Counted from the first letter of the stretch, positions 1 to 6,271 are shown. The stretch is 7,269 nt of DNA from JBBDRV01 sp040905285 (GCA_040905285.1 JBBDRV010000109.1:1-7269); one strand, 5' to 3'. Translations and numbers: made by a program. Notes: a model not told the origin generated them from the sequence alone.

Positions 1-1
1 C

Positions 2-52
2 CTTGACCCTGACGTTTTTTTAGGACACTATGAGTTTTCTTACAAACACTAA
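2..52 (+). CDS. sdhA: C-terminal end of probable succinate dehydrogenase/fumarate reductase flavoprotein (SdhA), partial
   Basis: The frame beginning at base 2 is open from the window edge and reads LDPDVFLGHYEFSYKH before a TAA stop at 50-52. It ends 19 bases before sdhB and on the same strand. In Bacteroidota and relatives the type B succinate:quinone oxidoreductase operon is ordered sdhC-sdhA-sdhB, so the gene ending here is most likely the FAD-binding subunit. Only 16 residues are visible and they contain no diagnostic FAD or substrate-binding motif. The identity is therefore inferred from operon position; only the open frame and stop are seen directly. Confidence 0.5.
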   Translation, partial: LDPDVFLGHYEFSYKH

Positions 53-71
53 TTAATAAAGAAAACCGATT

Positions 72-830
72 ATGAGCAGCAGTAGTATGACTATCCACTT
101 GAAAATCTGGCGGCAAAAGGACAGCGAATCCGCGGGCGGATTTGAAACCTATACGCTGGATGCGGTGAATGAGCATATGTCCTTCCTGGAGATGCTGGAC
201 GTACTGAATGAGAATCTTATCAGGGAAGGAAAGGATCCCGTTGAATTTGACTATGACTGCAGGGAAGGTATTTGCGGATCCTGCAATCTGGTAATCAACG
301 GACGTGCTCACGGACCTAAATTTTTGACAGCCGTCTGCCAGCTGCACATGCGCAATTACAGCGACGGGGATACTGTGGTTATTGAGCCGGCCCGGGCGGC
401 GGCATTTCCTGTTGTAAGGGATCTTGTCGTGGACAGATCCGCTTTTGACAGGATCATCGAAGCCGGCGGGTACATTTCCGTCAAGACCGGTTCCGCACCG
501 GAAGCAAATTCCATGCCTGTGAAACAGGAGTACGCCAACCAGGCTTTTGATTATGCCACCTGTATCGGCTGCGGTGCCTGTGTGGCCGCCTGCCCCAATT
601 CTTCAGCGTCCCTGTTTACAGGGGCAAAAATAGCCCATCTGAATAAATTGCCCCAGGGCGACCCGGAAAGAAAAGGGCGGGTGCTGTCCATGGTGGCCCA
701 GATGGAGAAAGAGGGTTTCGGCGACTGCTCCAACTTCGCGGAATGTGAGGCGGTCTGTCCTGTGGGAATCAGTATCACCGCCATAGCGGAAATGCGCCGG
801 GATTATATGAAGGCTGTTTTTGACTCCTGA
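72..830 (+). CDS. sdhB: Succinate dehydrogenase / fumarate reductase iron-sulfur subunit
   Basis: This 252-residue protein is the electron-transfer subunit of complex II (succinate:quinone oxidoreductase), carrying electrons from the flavin of SdhA to the membrane cytochrome b. It has exactly 11 cysteines and all fit the three clusters. The N-terminal ferredoxin domain holds C63-x4-C68-x2-C71-x17-C89 for [2Fe-2S]. The C-terminal helical domain holds C164, C167, C170 and C229 for [4Fe-4S], and C174, C219 and C225 for [3Fe-4S]. The spacing C219-x5-C225-x3-C229 equals that of E. coli SdhB. After C174 the sequence is PNSSASLF, without the tryptophan pair found near the ubiquinone site of the E. 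coli enzyme. That agrees with a menaquinone-linked type B enzyme, though this is inference. The ATG at 72 is preceded by an A-rich leader (about 56-65) and no Shine-Dalgarno. A second ATG at 87 (residue 6) is a possible alternative start. It appears co-transcribed with the gene ending at 52. Confidence 0.96.
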   Translation: MSSSSMTIHLKIWRQKDSESAGGFETYTLDAVNEHMSFLEMLDVLNENLIREGKDPVEFDYDCREGICGSCNLVINGRAHGPKFLTAVCQLHMRNYSDGDTVVIEPARAAAFPVVRDLVVDRSAFDRIIEAGGYISVKTGSAPEANSMPVKQEYANQAFDYATCIGCGACVAACPNSSASLFTGAKIAHLNKLPQGDPERKGRVLSMVAQMEKEGFGDCSNFAECEAVCPVGISITAIAEMRRDYMKAVFDS

Positions 831-867
831 CAGAGGCTGATGTACGTACAGAGTGCTGATGTACGAA
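831..867 (+). repeat. Imperfect tandem duplication directly after the sdhB stop
   Basis: Two adjacent copies of CAGAG(T)GCTGATGTACG plus two bases lie at 831-848 and 849-867. The 11-base core GCTGATGTACG recurs exactly at 836-846 and 855-865. The second copy has one extra T at 854. The first copy begins at the base following the TGA of sdhB. It looks like a small slippage or recombination duplication in the 3' untranslated region; no function can be assigned. Confidence 0.7.
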
Positions 868-954
868 TGGCTGCGAGTCTGTCCGGCTGTATTTACAAGT
901 GGCTATTGTGGCGGCGATACGCTGGTAAATCAATCGGTTGCAGGGAGCAAGGGA

Positions 955-974
955 TACAGAGTGGAGCCTCTGTA
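955..974. terminator. Hairpin in the sdhB / permease convergent spacer, possible bidirectional terminator
   Basis: A perfect 7-bp inverted repeat, TACAGAG (955-961) and CTCTGTA (968-974), encloses a 6-base loop. It lies 21 bases beyond the permease stop on the minus strand and about 125 bases beyond the sdhB stop. There is no T-tract on either side, so it is not a classical intrinsic terminator. Its position between convergent genes is the main reason for the call. The rest of the 831-994 spacer shows no gene. Confidence 0.35.
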
Positions 975-994
975 ACAATCGTTTCCGGGTCCTT

Positions 995-2266
995 TCAGAT
1001 GTTGATTTCTTCCTCATGGACTTGCTGTTCCGCTTTTCTGTCATCGAAGGTAAACAGGAAGACGAGCAGGACCGCGGCGGCGAAGAGTGCGGGAATCCAC
1101 CAGAAATCATGCCACTGGTTCAGGGTCAGGGCCTCCCGGCTGCTCAGAAACATGTTGTATGTCGTGCCGGCGAGCTGTGCGCCGATCAGCATGCCCACGC
1201 CGTAGGTCATCAGGACGATCAGCCCCTGGGCCTGTCCGCGGATCCTGTCATTCGATTTGAGGTCGACATAAATCTGACCGGTAACGAAGAAAAAATCATA
1301 GCAGATTCCGTGAAGGGCGATCCCGCCGACAATCAGCCACGCTACTTCACCCGGTGCGCCCATGGCAAAAAGGATATACCGGACGGACCATGCAAGCATA
1401 CCGACCCCCAGCATCCATTTTACACCAAGCCTGATGAAGAAAAAAGGCATGAGAAGCATGAAAAGGACTTCTGAAGCCTGGCCGATCGTCTGTGTGGCGG
1501 CAATGTTTTCAAATCCGGTGGCGCCGAGAAATATCTGTGTGAAATTATAGTAAGCCGCCAGCGGAATCGAGATCAGCAGCGAGCTGCCGAGGAAGACGTA
1601 AAAGGACCGGCTTCCCAGGCTTTTCAGTGCATCGAACCCTGCAATGCTTCTGACTGAAACCCGCTGTCCTTTGGCCGGCGGCGGGGTATGGGGAAGAGTG
1701 AAACTGTAGAGACCGAGTAGGAAACTGGCTGCCGCTGTGAGGTAGAGGGGCAGAGCGGTTGTTTCAGGAACGACATTTTCCGCAACGAATGAAACGAGGA
1801 TGAAGCTGACGGTAAGGCCTGCGGCAATCCAGCCGATCGTGCCGAATACCCGGATGGCCGGAAATTCTTTCTCCCGGTTTTCAATGTTATGAAACGACAG
1901 GGTATTGGCCAGGCTCATCGTGGGCATATAGCAGAGATTGTAGCCAAGGAGCATAAGAATGAATACCAGGGGTGTCCCGACGGCCAGCGGGGTCAAAAAC
2001 ATGATAACCCCCCCGGCAAGGTGCAGTGTGCCGAGCACTTTTTCCGTGGCAAAAAATCTGTCTGCAATCAGTCCTACAAAAAACGGGGCAACGATGGCGG
2101 CAACCGGGTTTACCGTGAACGGCCAGTGGGTCAGATGGCCCATCCCGTTGGCGGACATGTAGACGGCAATTGCTGTATACCAGGCGCCCCAGATAAAAAA
2201 TTCCAGAAACATCATTATGCTGAGCCTTGCCTGTATGTAGTCCTTCATCGCCTTTTTTTGTACCAT
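995..2266 (-). CDS. Nucleoside:H+ symporter-type MFS permease (NupG/XapB family)
   Basis: This 423-residue, strongly hydrophobic inner-membrane protein has the usual length and about 12 membrane segments of the nucleoside:H+ symporter family. Family landmarks can be aligned by eye with E. coli NupG: LEFFIWGAWYTA (21-32, NupG LQFCLWGSWLTT), ADRF (68-71), CYMPTMSLANTLSF (112-125), FPAIRVFGTIGW (135-146), QASEVLFMLLMPFF (263-276), YDFF (323-326) and RGQAQG (343-348). It probably imports nucleosides using the proton gradient; the exact substrate cannot be read from sequence. The C-terminus is short, charged and cytoplasmic. The start is uncertain. The first ATG (2264-2266) has no Shine-Dalgarno. 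An in-frame ATG six codons later (2246-2248) follows an A-rich stretch and would give the N-terminal length typical of NupG. The gene is monocistronic in this window, divergent from recQ and convergent with sdhB. Confidence 0.9.
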   Translation of the reverse strand: MVQKKAMKDYIQARLSIMMFLEFFIWGAWYTAIAVYMSANGMGHLTHWPFTVNPVAAIVAPFFVGLIADRFFATEKVLGTLHLAGGVIMFLTPLAVGTPLVFILMLLGYNLCYMPTMSLANTLSFHNIENREKEFPAIRVFGTIGWIAAGLTVSFILVSFVAENVVPETTALPLYLTAAASFLLGLYSFTLPHTPPPAKGQRVSVRSIAGFDALKSLGSRSFYVFLGSSLLISIPLAAYYNFTQIFLGATGFENIAATQTIGQASEVLFMLLMPFFFIRLGVKWMLGVGMLAWSVRYILFAMGAPGEVAWLIVGGIALHGICYDFFFVTGQIYVDLKSNDRIRGQAQGLIVLMTYGVGMLIGAQLAGTTYNMFLSSREALTLNQWHDFWWIPALFAAAVLLVFLFTFDDRKAEQQVHEEEINI

Positions 2267-2273
2267 GGAGTTG

Positions 2274-2286
2274 GTCAGTCAGTCAG
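2274..2286. repeat. Short GTCA microsatellite in the permease leader
   Basis: GTCAGTCAGTCAG is three and a quarter copies of a GTCA tetranucleotide. It lies 8 bases upstream of the first ATG of the minus-strand permease, in the 81-base divergent region shared with recQ. On the permease strand it reads CTGACTGACTGAC, where a Shine-Dalgarno would normally sit. The tract is short and may have no role. Confidence 0.6.
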
Positions 2287-2294
2287 CTGGTGCC

Positions 2295-2326
2295 ATAATC
2301 TATGATTTAAGGCCGTTTTCGCCAAA
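2295..2326 (-). promoter_or_regulatory. Candidate Bacteroidota-type promoter for the permease
   Basis: On the minus strand, TTTG (complement of 2323-2326) is followed after 20 bases by TAGATTAT (complement of 2295-2302). This resembles the group's -33 TTTG and -7 TAnnTTTG elements, with two mismatches in the last two positions of the -7 box. It is about 28 bases upstream of the first permease ATG. On the plus strand the same AT-rich patch offers CATAAT (2294-2299) and TATGAT (2301-2306) as weak -10 candidates for recQ, without a convincing -35. Confidence 0.3.
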
Positions 2327-2347
2327 CAGTGTTTTTCAATCGCCACT

Positions 2348-4279
2348 ATGCAAAAATCCCGGCAAAATCTGAAAGCAGTCGGGGAAAAGCTTCAGGAGCA
2401 CTGGGGCTATTCCTCATTCCGGCCCGGTCAGGAAGAGGCTGTCCGTGCTGTTCTGGAAGGCAGGGATACGCTTGTTCTTTTTCCGACAGGAGGAGGAAAG
2501 TCGCTGTGCTACCAGGCACCCGCACTGGTGTTCGACGGACTCACCCTTGTGATCTCACCACTGGTGTCGCTGATGCAGGATCAGGTCGGACAGCTGAACC
2601 GGGCCGGTATAAGGGCGACATATATCAACAGTACGGTGAGGGGATTTGAGGTGGAGCAGCGCCTGATCAATGCCCGGAACAATATGTACAGATTGCTTTA
2701 TATCGCTCCTGAACGGCTTGAAACAACGTTATGGCAGAATCTGGCGCCGGAGTTGCCGGTTTCCCTGGTTGCTGTCGATGAAGCGCATTGCATTTCCCAG
2801 TGGGGTCATGATTTCAGGCCTTCCTATCGCAGGATTCGTGAACGGCTGCATCCCGTTCATCCCGGTGCGGGATGGATCGCACTGACTGCAACAGCCACAC
2901 CGGAGGTAAGAAAGGACATTCTGCACAATCTTGATTTCAAAAATCCGGCCGTTGTGGCCAGCGGGTTTCAGAGGCCGAACCTGCGCTGGTGGGTGAATGA
3001 AACCGCCCAGAAGAAAAAACAGCTGATCCGGTCCGTATCAAGGGGGGTCGAAAAGGGGAGCGGCATCGTGTATGCGGGAACCCGTGCCGGCTGTGAAAAA
3101 ATTGCAGATCTGCTGAACCGTAAAAAGATTGCTGCCCGGCCGTACCATGCGGGGATAAGCGGTGAACTCAGGCAGGAGATCCAGAAGGAATGGCTCGAAG
3201 GAACATTTCCTGTTGTCGTTGCAACCAACGCCTTCGGCATGGGCATCGACAAGGCTGACTGCAGGTTTGTCATACACTACGATATGCCGTTCACCCTGGA
3301 AGCCTACTACCAGGAGTCCGGCCGCTCCGGAAGGGACGGCCGGGAAGCGTACCCGATACTTCTCTATAAGAAATCCGACTATGATACCGGCAAATCCCGC
3401 CTTCTCCGGTCCTATCCTGATTTAAAGACTCTGGAGGTACTGTATGACGTGGTATGCGACGAGCTGAACCTGGCTGCCGGCAGTGAGCAGGAAGAGGCGC
3501 AGCCGGTCTCTGCCGGAGCTCTTGCGACAAGGTCATCCCTGGATGAGGGAATCATCCACTCCGGGCTGAAGGTTCTGGAGCGACTTGAAATCATCGATAT
3601 TGCCACGACGGCGGAGCCGCGGCTCGGGATTGAGTTTCTTGTCAGTGATACCCATCTGCGTGACGTGATCAGCCGGTCTGAACCGGGCAGGGCGGAGCTT
3701 CTGGACCTCTTGTTCAGGCAATACGGCCCCGGCGCTTTCCACAGGACCTATTATCTCGACCTGCAGTATGTACTGGAGAAACTGAATGTGACCAGGCATG
3801 CCCTGATGAAGGCGATCACTGTATTTTCAGATCAAGACAGGATTCTAAGATACATTCTGCCGGACGAAGAGCCGCTGATCCGGTTAAAGGGATTCCGGAT
3901 GTCGCGACTGCCCCTGGGGAAAAAGGACGTGGAAGGGTATCGTGATATATTGCTGAAGAAGCTGGTACAGATGAAAAGCTATGCAGAGACCTTGGGCTGC
4001 CGGGAAGTATTTCTGAGAACGTATTTTGGTGACAAGGGCGCAGAACCCTGTGGACGGTGTGACCGGTGTGCATCCTCCCGTCAGGTCCGGTCGGTACCGG
4101 CGGACAGGGATTTGTCTGTTCTCCGGGCGGCCCTTGCAGAGCCTGCGCATCTTCACGAACTGGCATCCAGAACCGGGTGGCCGCCGGACAAGCTGAAGAA
4201 CGTCATGCGGTTTCTGATACTGGAAAACAGAATCCGGAAGTGCGACGGGGATCCGTCCAGGTTTATCTGGTCAGACTGA
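2348..4279 (+). CDS. recQ: RecQ-family ATP-dependent DNA helicase with displaced zinc motif
   Basis: This 643-residue superfamily 2 helicase would unwind DNA 3'-5' in recombination and repair. All helicase motifs are visible: motif 0 FRPGQEEAV (24-32), Walker A FPTGGGKS (45-52), Ia VISPLVSLMQDQV (68-80), Walker B DEAH (144-147) with the aromatic-rich loop ISQWGHDFRPSY, III ALTATAT (178-184), IV GSGIVYAGTRAGCE (237-250), V ATNAFGMGIDK (292-302) and VI YYQESGRSGRDG with its arginine finger (320-331). After the helicase core (to about 345), the zinc module normally follows at once. Here a region of about 200 residues with winged-helix character (near 385-430) comes first. The zinc ligands C551-x16-C568-x2-C571-x2-C574 appear near the end, with the same internal spacing as E. 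coli RecQ. Residues about 585-643 form a short helical module and no HRDC domain is recognisable. This is probably a clade subtype rather than a defect. The ATG at 2348 is the only Met before motif 0 and has no Shine-Dalgarno. Confidence 0.93.
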   Translation: MQKSRQNLKAVGEKLQEHWGYSSFRPGQEEAVRAVLEGRDTLVLFPTGGGKSLCYQAPALVFDGLTLVISPLVSLMQDQVGQLNRAGIRATYINSTVRGFEVEQRLINARNNMYRLLYIAPERLETTLWQNLAPELPVSLVAVDEAHCISQWGHDFRPSYRRIRERLHPVHPGAGWIALTATATPEVRKDILHNLDFKNPAVVASGFQRPNLRWWVNETAQKKKQLIRSVSRGVEKGSGIVYAGTRAGCEKIADLLNRKKIAARPYHAGISGELRQEIQKEWLEGTFPVVVATNAFGMGIDKADCRFVIHYDMPFTLEAYYQESGRSGRDGREAYPILLYKKSDYDTGKSRLLRSYPDLKTLEVLYDVVCDELNLAAGSEQEEAQPVSAGALATRSSLDEGIIHSGLKVLERLEIIDIATTAEPRLGIEFLVSDTHLRDVISRSEPGRAELLDLLFRQYGPGAFHRTYYLDLQYVLEKLNVTRHALMKAITVFSDQDRILRYILPDEEPLIRLKGFRMSRLPLGKKDVEGYRDILLKKLVQMKSYAETLGCREVFLRTYFGDKGAEPCGRCDRCASSRQVRSVPADRDLSVLRAALAEPAHLHELASRTGWPPDKLKNVMRFLILENRIRKCDGDPSRFIWSD

Positions 4280-4313
4280 CTCCGCTGGTTGCCTTCCCGA
4301 CAGCCTTCTGCTG

Positions 4314-4670
4314 CTAATAGCCATTTGCCCGGTTTTCCGCCTCAAGCATGGCACTGCGCTCCCGCTGCAGCATGTTGCGGACGGAGTCTATCCGGGCGAC
4401 CTGATCAGGGACCTGCCTCTGGTAGAATTTATGGCTCTCCTCAAACTGTTCCCTGGTTACATCATAATGATCGAAGACGATGGCCTGCAGACTGTCTTCC
4501 TTTTCCAGCAGGCCGACCGATTCCACGAAATTCTTTGTCAGATAAAGTTCCGCCAGAAGATTGGTGTACACCGATTCCTGTACAAGATTGTCCGGTTTTT
4601 GAGGTTCCGGCCGGCAACCAGCCGCCAGAAACAGGATGGTTACCGGAATAAGGAACAGAAATCGAATCAT
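4314..4670 (-). CDS. Small lipoprotein, DUF4296-like
   Basis: This 118-residue protein has a lipoprotein signal peptide: a positively charged start (MIR), a hydrophobic stretch (4-16) and a lipobox LAAGC, with C19 as the predicted lipidated residue. The mature part is charged and helical. It has the pattern I recognise from DUF4296, including a segment around residues 37-50 (TNLLAELYLTKNF) and a later VTREQFEESHKFYQRQ stretch (71-86) ahead of a terminal coiled-coil-like helix. The molecular function of that family is unknown. The start codon overlaps the SDR stop by four bases (ATGA, 4667-4670), so its translation is probably coupled to the SDR gene. It ends 34 bases from the convergent recQ stop, with no clear terminator hairpin between. 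Confidence 0.75.
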   Translation of the reverse strand: MIRFLFLIPVTILFLAAGCRPEPQKPDNLVQESVYTNLLAELYLTKNFVESVGLLEKEDSLQAIVFDHYDVTREQFEESHKFYQRQVPDQVARIDSVRNMLQRERSAMLEAENRANGY

Positions 4671-5383
4671 TGATCGGGGGATTTTGGGTTCAGCGGGCGC
4701 ATGGCTATTTCATTGATCAGAAAGTTGTCCGGGGTTTCAAGGAGGTGGACGAGCGTAGAGGCGACATCCCGGGGCATCATCATATTGGGATGGTTTGCGC
4801 CCCCCGTGGTATTGGGAAAAAAGTCGGTGGCGATCGAGCCGGGAAACATGCAGCTCACTTTGATACCATCATACCGCAGTTCCTTGAACAGGGCTTCGCT
4901 GAATCCGCGGACGGCAAACTTGGTGGCGTTGTATCCGGACAGCCCGGGATTGCCCAGCAGGCCGGCGACAGATGAAATGTTGATGATGTGACATGTGGCG
5001 GGATTCTTCTTTAAAAGCGGTACCACTTCCCCTGTCAGATAGAATATCCCGTTCACATTGGTGTTTATCATTGCATGCCAGTCTGAAACAGACAGCTCGT
5101 CTACATCTGCAAAGGTGGCAATTCCGGCATTATTGATCAGGATATCCGGCTGATGGCCAGTGAAGGTCTTGCTGACCCACGCCCGGATACCCTTATGATC
5201 CGTTACGTCCATCACCACCGGAATAAATTCCTCTCCGAGCTCATCCCGGAGGGACTGCAGTTTTTCTGTCCGGCGGGCGAGACCGTAAACCGTCGCCCCT
5301 TTGTGAATCAGGGCTTTGCTGAATGCACGACCTGTTCCTCCGCTTGCTCCTGTTACTATAGCTATTTTGTTTTCAAGATTCAT
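4667..5383 (-). CDS. Classical short-chain dehydrogenase/reductase (SDR), substrate unknown
   Basis: This 238-residue cytosolic oxidoreductase has the complete classical SDR signature. The nucleotide-binding TGASGGTG is at 11-18, D59 lies in the adenine-contact position (MDV), and NNAG is at 84-87. The active-site tetrad is N109, S138, Y151 and K155 (YNATK), with the usual 13-residue Ser-Tyr spacing. Arginines after the second strand (ARR, 36-38) suggest NADP(H) preference. The PGSIATDF stretch (181-188) is the usual post-catalytic loop. The substrate cannot be inferred. It is the first gene of a two-gene unit with the overlapping DUF4296-like lipoprotein. The ATG at 5381-5383 has no Shine-Dalgarno but sits behind a good promoter candidate. 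Confidence 0.92.
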   Translation of the reverse strand: MNLENKIAIVTGASGGTGRAFSKALIHKGATVYGLARRTEKLQSLRDELGEEFIPVVMDVTDHKGIRAWVSKTFTGHQPDILINNAGIATFADVDELSVSDWHAMINTNVNGIFYLTGEVVPLLKKNPATCHIINISSVAGLLGNPGLSGYNATKFAVRGFSEALFKELRYDGIKVSCMFPGSIATDFFPNTTGGANHPNMMMPRDVASTLVHLLETPDNFLINEIAMRPLNPKSPDQ

Positions 5384-5398
5384 ATGTTACGCTACTTA

Positions 5399-5425
5399 TT
5401 GACTACAGTTTATCCATTTCATAAT
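5399..5425 (+). promoter_or_regulatory. Weak candidate promoter for coaX
   Basis: TTGACT (5399-5404, one mismatch to TTGACA) and CATAAT (5420-5425, one mismatch to TATAAT) are separated by 15 bases, slightly short of the optimum. The coaX ATG follows 29 bases after the -10 box. An alternative -7-like box TATTTTCG at 5442-5449 would make the transcript nearly leaderless. Either reading is tentative. Confidence 0.25.
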
Positions 5426-5453
5426 TATATAAAGTAAACACTATTTTCGTCAG
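5424..5453 (-). promoter_or_regulatory. Candidate promoter for the SDR-lipoprotein operon
   Basis: On the minus strand a perfect TATAAT (complement of 5424-5429) lies 18 bases after CTGACG (complement of 5448-5453), which matches TTGACA at four of six positions. It is about 40 bases upstream of the SDR ATG. The overlapping TAATTATG also matches the Bacteroidota -7 consensus TAnnTTTG with one mismatch. The box is part of the palindrome ATAATTAT (5421-5428), so promoters of both directions would overlap in this 71-base region. Confidence 0.4.
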
Positions 5454-5454
5454 T

Positions 5455-6195
5455 ATGAACAAGCTCTATGTGGATATAGGGAACAGTTATATAAAAGTAG
5501 CGGAGAAGACCGATCTTGCATGGAAACTCGTGTACAGAGACAGGACAGACCGGGAAAAACGATTTTATTCCTGGCTTGACGACAATCTGGCTGATAAAGG
5601 GTCCGGCCGGGAAATCATTGTCTGTTCAGTCAACAACAGGATTTCAGCTGCTCTTGATCAGAATTACAAAGGGCGGAATCTGCGAAGGATCAGTACACGT
5701 GACATCCCCGCGGAGCTTATTAACTATGAAACGCCTCAGATATTGGGAACAGACCGTTTTTTTGCCTGTTACGGAGCCTCCGGCCTGACGCCGGCCGATG
5801 TTGTCGTCATTGATGCCGGTTCCGCCTGCACGATTGATTTCATGTCTGCCGGTGCCGTTTTCCAGGGAGGTGTGATCATGCCGGGACTGGCATTTATCCG
5901 CGAGTCGCTTTCCAGGCTTTCTCTGCCTGAGACGGACGAAACTCTTCCGGAGAGATGGCCGGGGACGTCAACGGCCGACTGTATCAAATGGGGAACAACG
6001 GGTGTCTTTATTCAGGCTTTAACCGGTTTTCTCTACAAGTACCGGTTGAAATACGGGGAATTCGATCTTTTTGTCACGGGCGGTGACACGGTTCTGGCGG
6101 CCCGGTACCTGCAGGAGGAATTTCAGCCGAGGCAAAGGCCCTATCTTGTCTTTGAAGGAATGGAAGCCGCATGCAGCCGGCTGCTGCACTGCTGA
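5455..6195 (+). CDS. coaX: Type III pantothenate kinase
   Basis: This 246-residue enzyme phosphorylates pantothenate, the first step of coenzyme A synthesis; the type III form belongs to the ASKHA fold and is not feedback-inhibited by CoA. Visible motifs are the phosphate-binding DIGNSYIK (7-14), LGTDR (97-101) with the probable catalytic base D100, DAGSACTID (120-128), GGVIMPG (138-144) followed by a leucine-rich helix, STADCIKWG (172-180) and VTGGD (207-211). The family usually has DxGTA where this protein has DAGSA; serine for threonine is a conservative change. Length is normal. The gene stands alone, divergent from the SDR operon and convergent with the amidase. It is not next to a visible birA, a frequent neighbour elsewhere. 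The ATG at 5455 has no Shine-Dalgarno. Confidence 0.94.
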   Translation: MNKLYVDIGNSYIKVAEKTDLAWKLVYRDRTDREKRFYSWLDDNLADKGSGREIIVCSVNNRISAALDQNYKGRNLRRISTRDIPAELINYETPQILGTDRFFACYGASGLTPADVVVIDAGSACTIDFMSAGAVFQGGVIMPGLAFIRESLSRLSLPETDETLPERWPGTSTADCIKWGTTGVFIQALTGFLYKYRLKYGEFDLFVTGGDTVLAARYLQEEFQPRQRPYLVFEGMEAACSRLLHC

Positions 6196-6219
6196 AGGTC
6201 CGGCTGCCGACAGGGAAAT

Positions 6220-6245
6220 GCCGATTGCTGAATCAGCAGATCGGC
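6220..6245. terminator. Bulged hairpin downstream of coaX, possible terminator
   Basis: GCCGAT then TGCTG (6220-6230) pairs with CAGCA and ATCGGC (6234-6238, 6240-6245), giving 11 base pairs with one bulged G (6239) and a 3-base loop AAT. It begins 25 bases after the coaX stop. The bases after it are only moderately T-rich. The stem is nearly symmetrical and could serve transcripts from both sides, coaX and the minus-strand amidase. This is the strongest hairpin I found in the window. Confidence 0.5.
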
Positions 6246-6255
6246 GGTTACTGAT

Positions 6256-6271
6256 TGATTGTCTGATTGTC
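6256..6271. repeat. Two-copy TGATTGTC tandem repeat in the coaX / amidase spacer
   Basis: TGATTGTC occurs at 6256-6263 and again at 6264-6271, within a larger TGA/CTG-rich stretch (6251-6277). It lies just after the hairpin at 6220-6245. No coding or regulatory role is evident. Confidence 0.6.

Noticed and set aside
840..1205. A 121-codon frame starting in the sdhB/permease spacer
   Set aside because: It begins inside the tandem repeat and runs antisense into the permease. Its composition (many Ser, Cys and Arg) is typical of a spurious frame.
938..1474. Plus-strand open frames of 178 and 138 codons (the latter at 1889-2305) opposite the permease
   Set aside because: The translations are low in structure and lack family motifs. 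The minus-strand frame is a clear NupG-type transporter.
4280..4313. A terminator between recQ and the lipoprotein gene
   Set aside because: I searched the 34-base gap for an inverted repeat followed by T-rich sequence and found none convincing.
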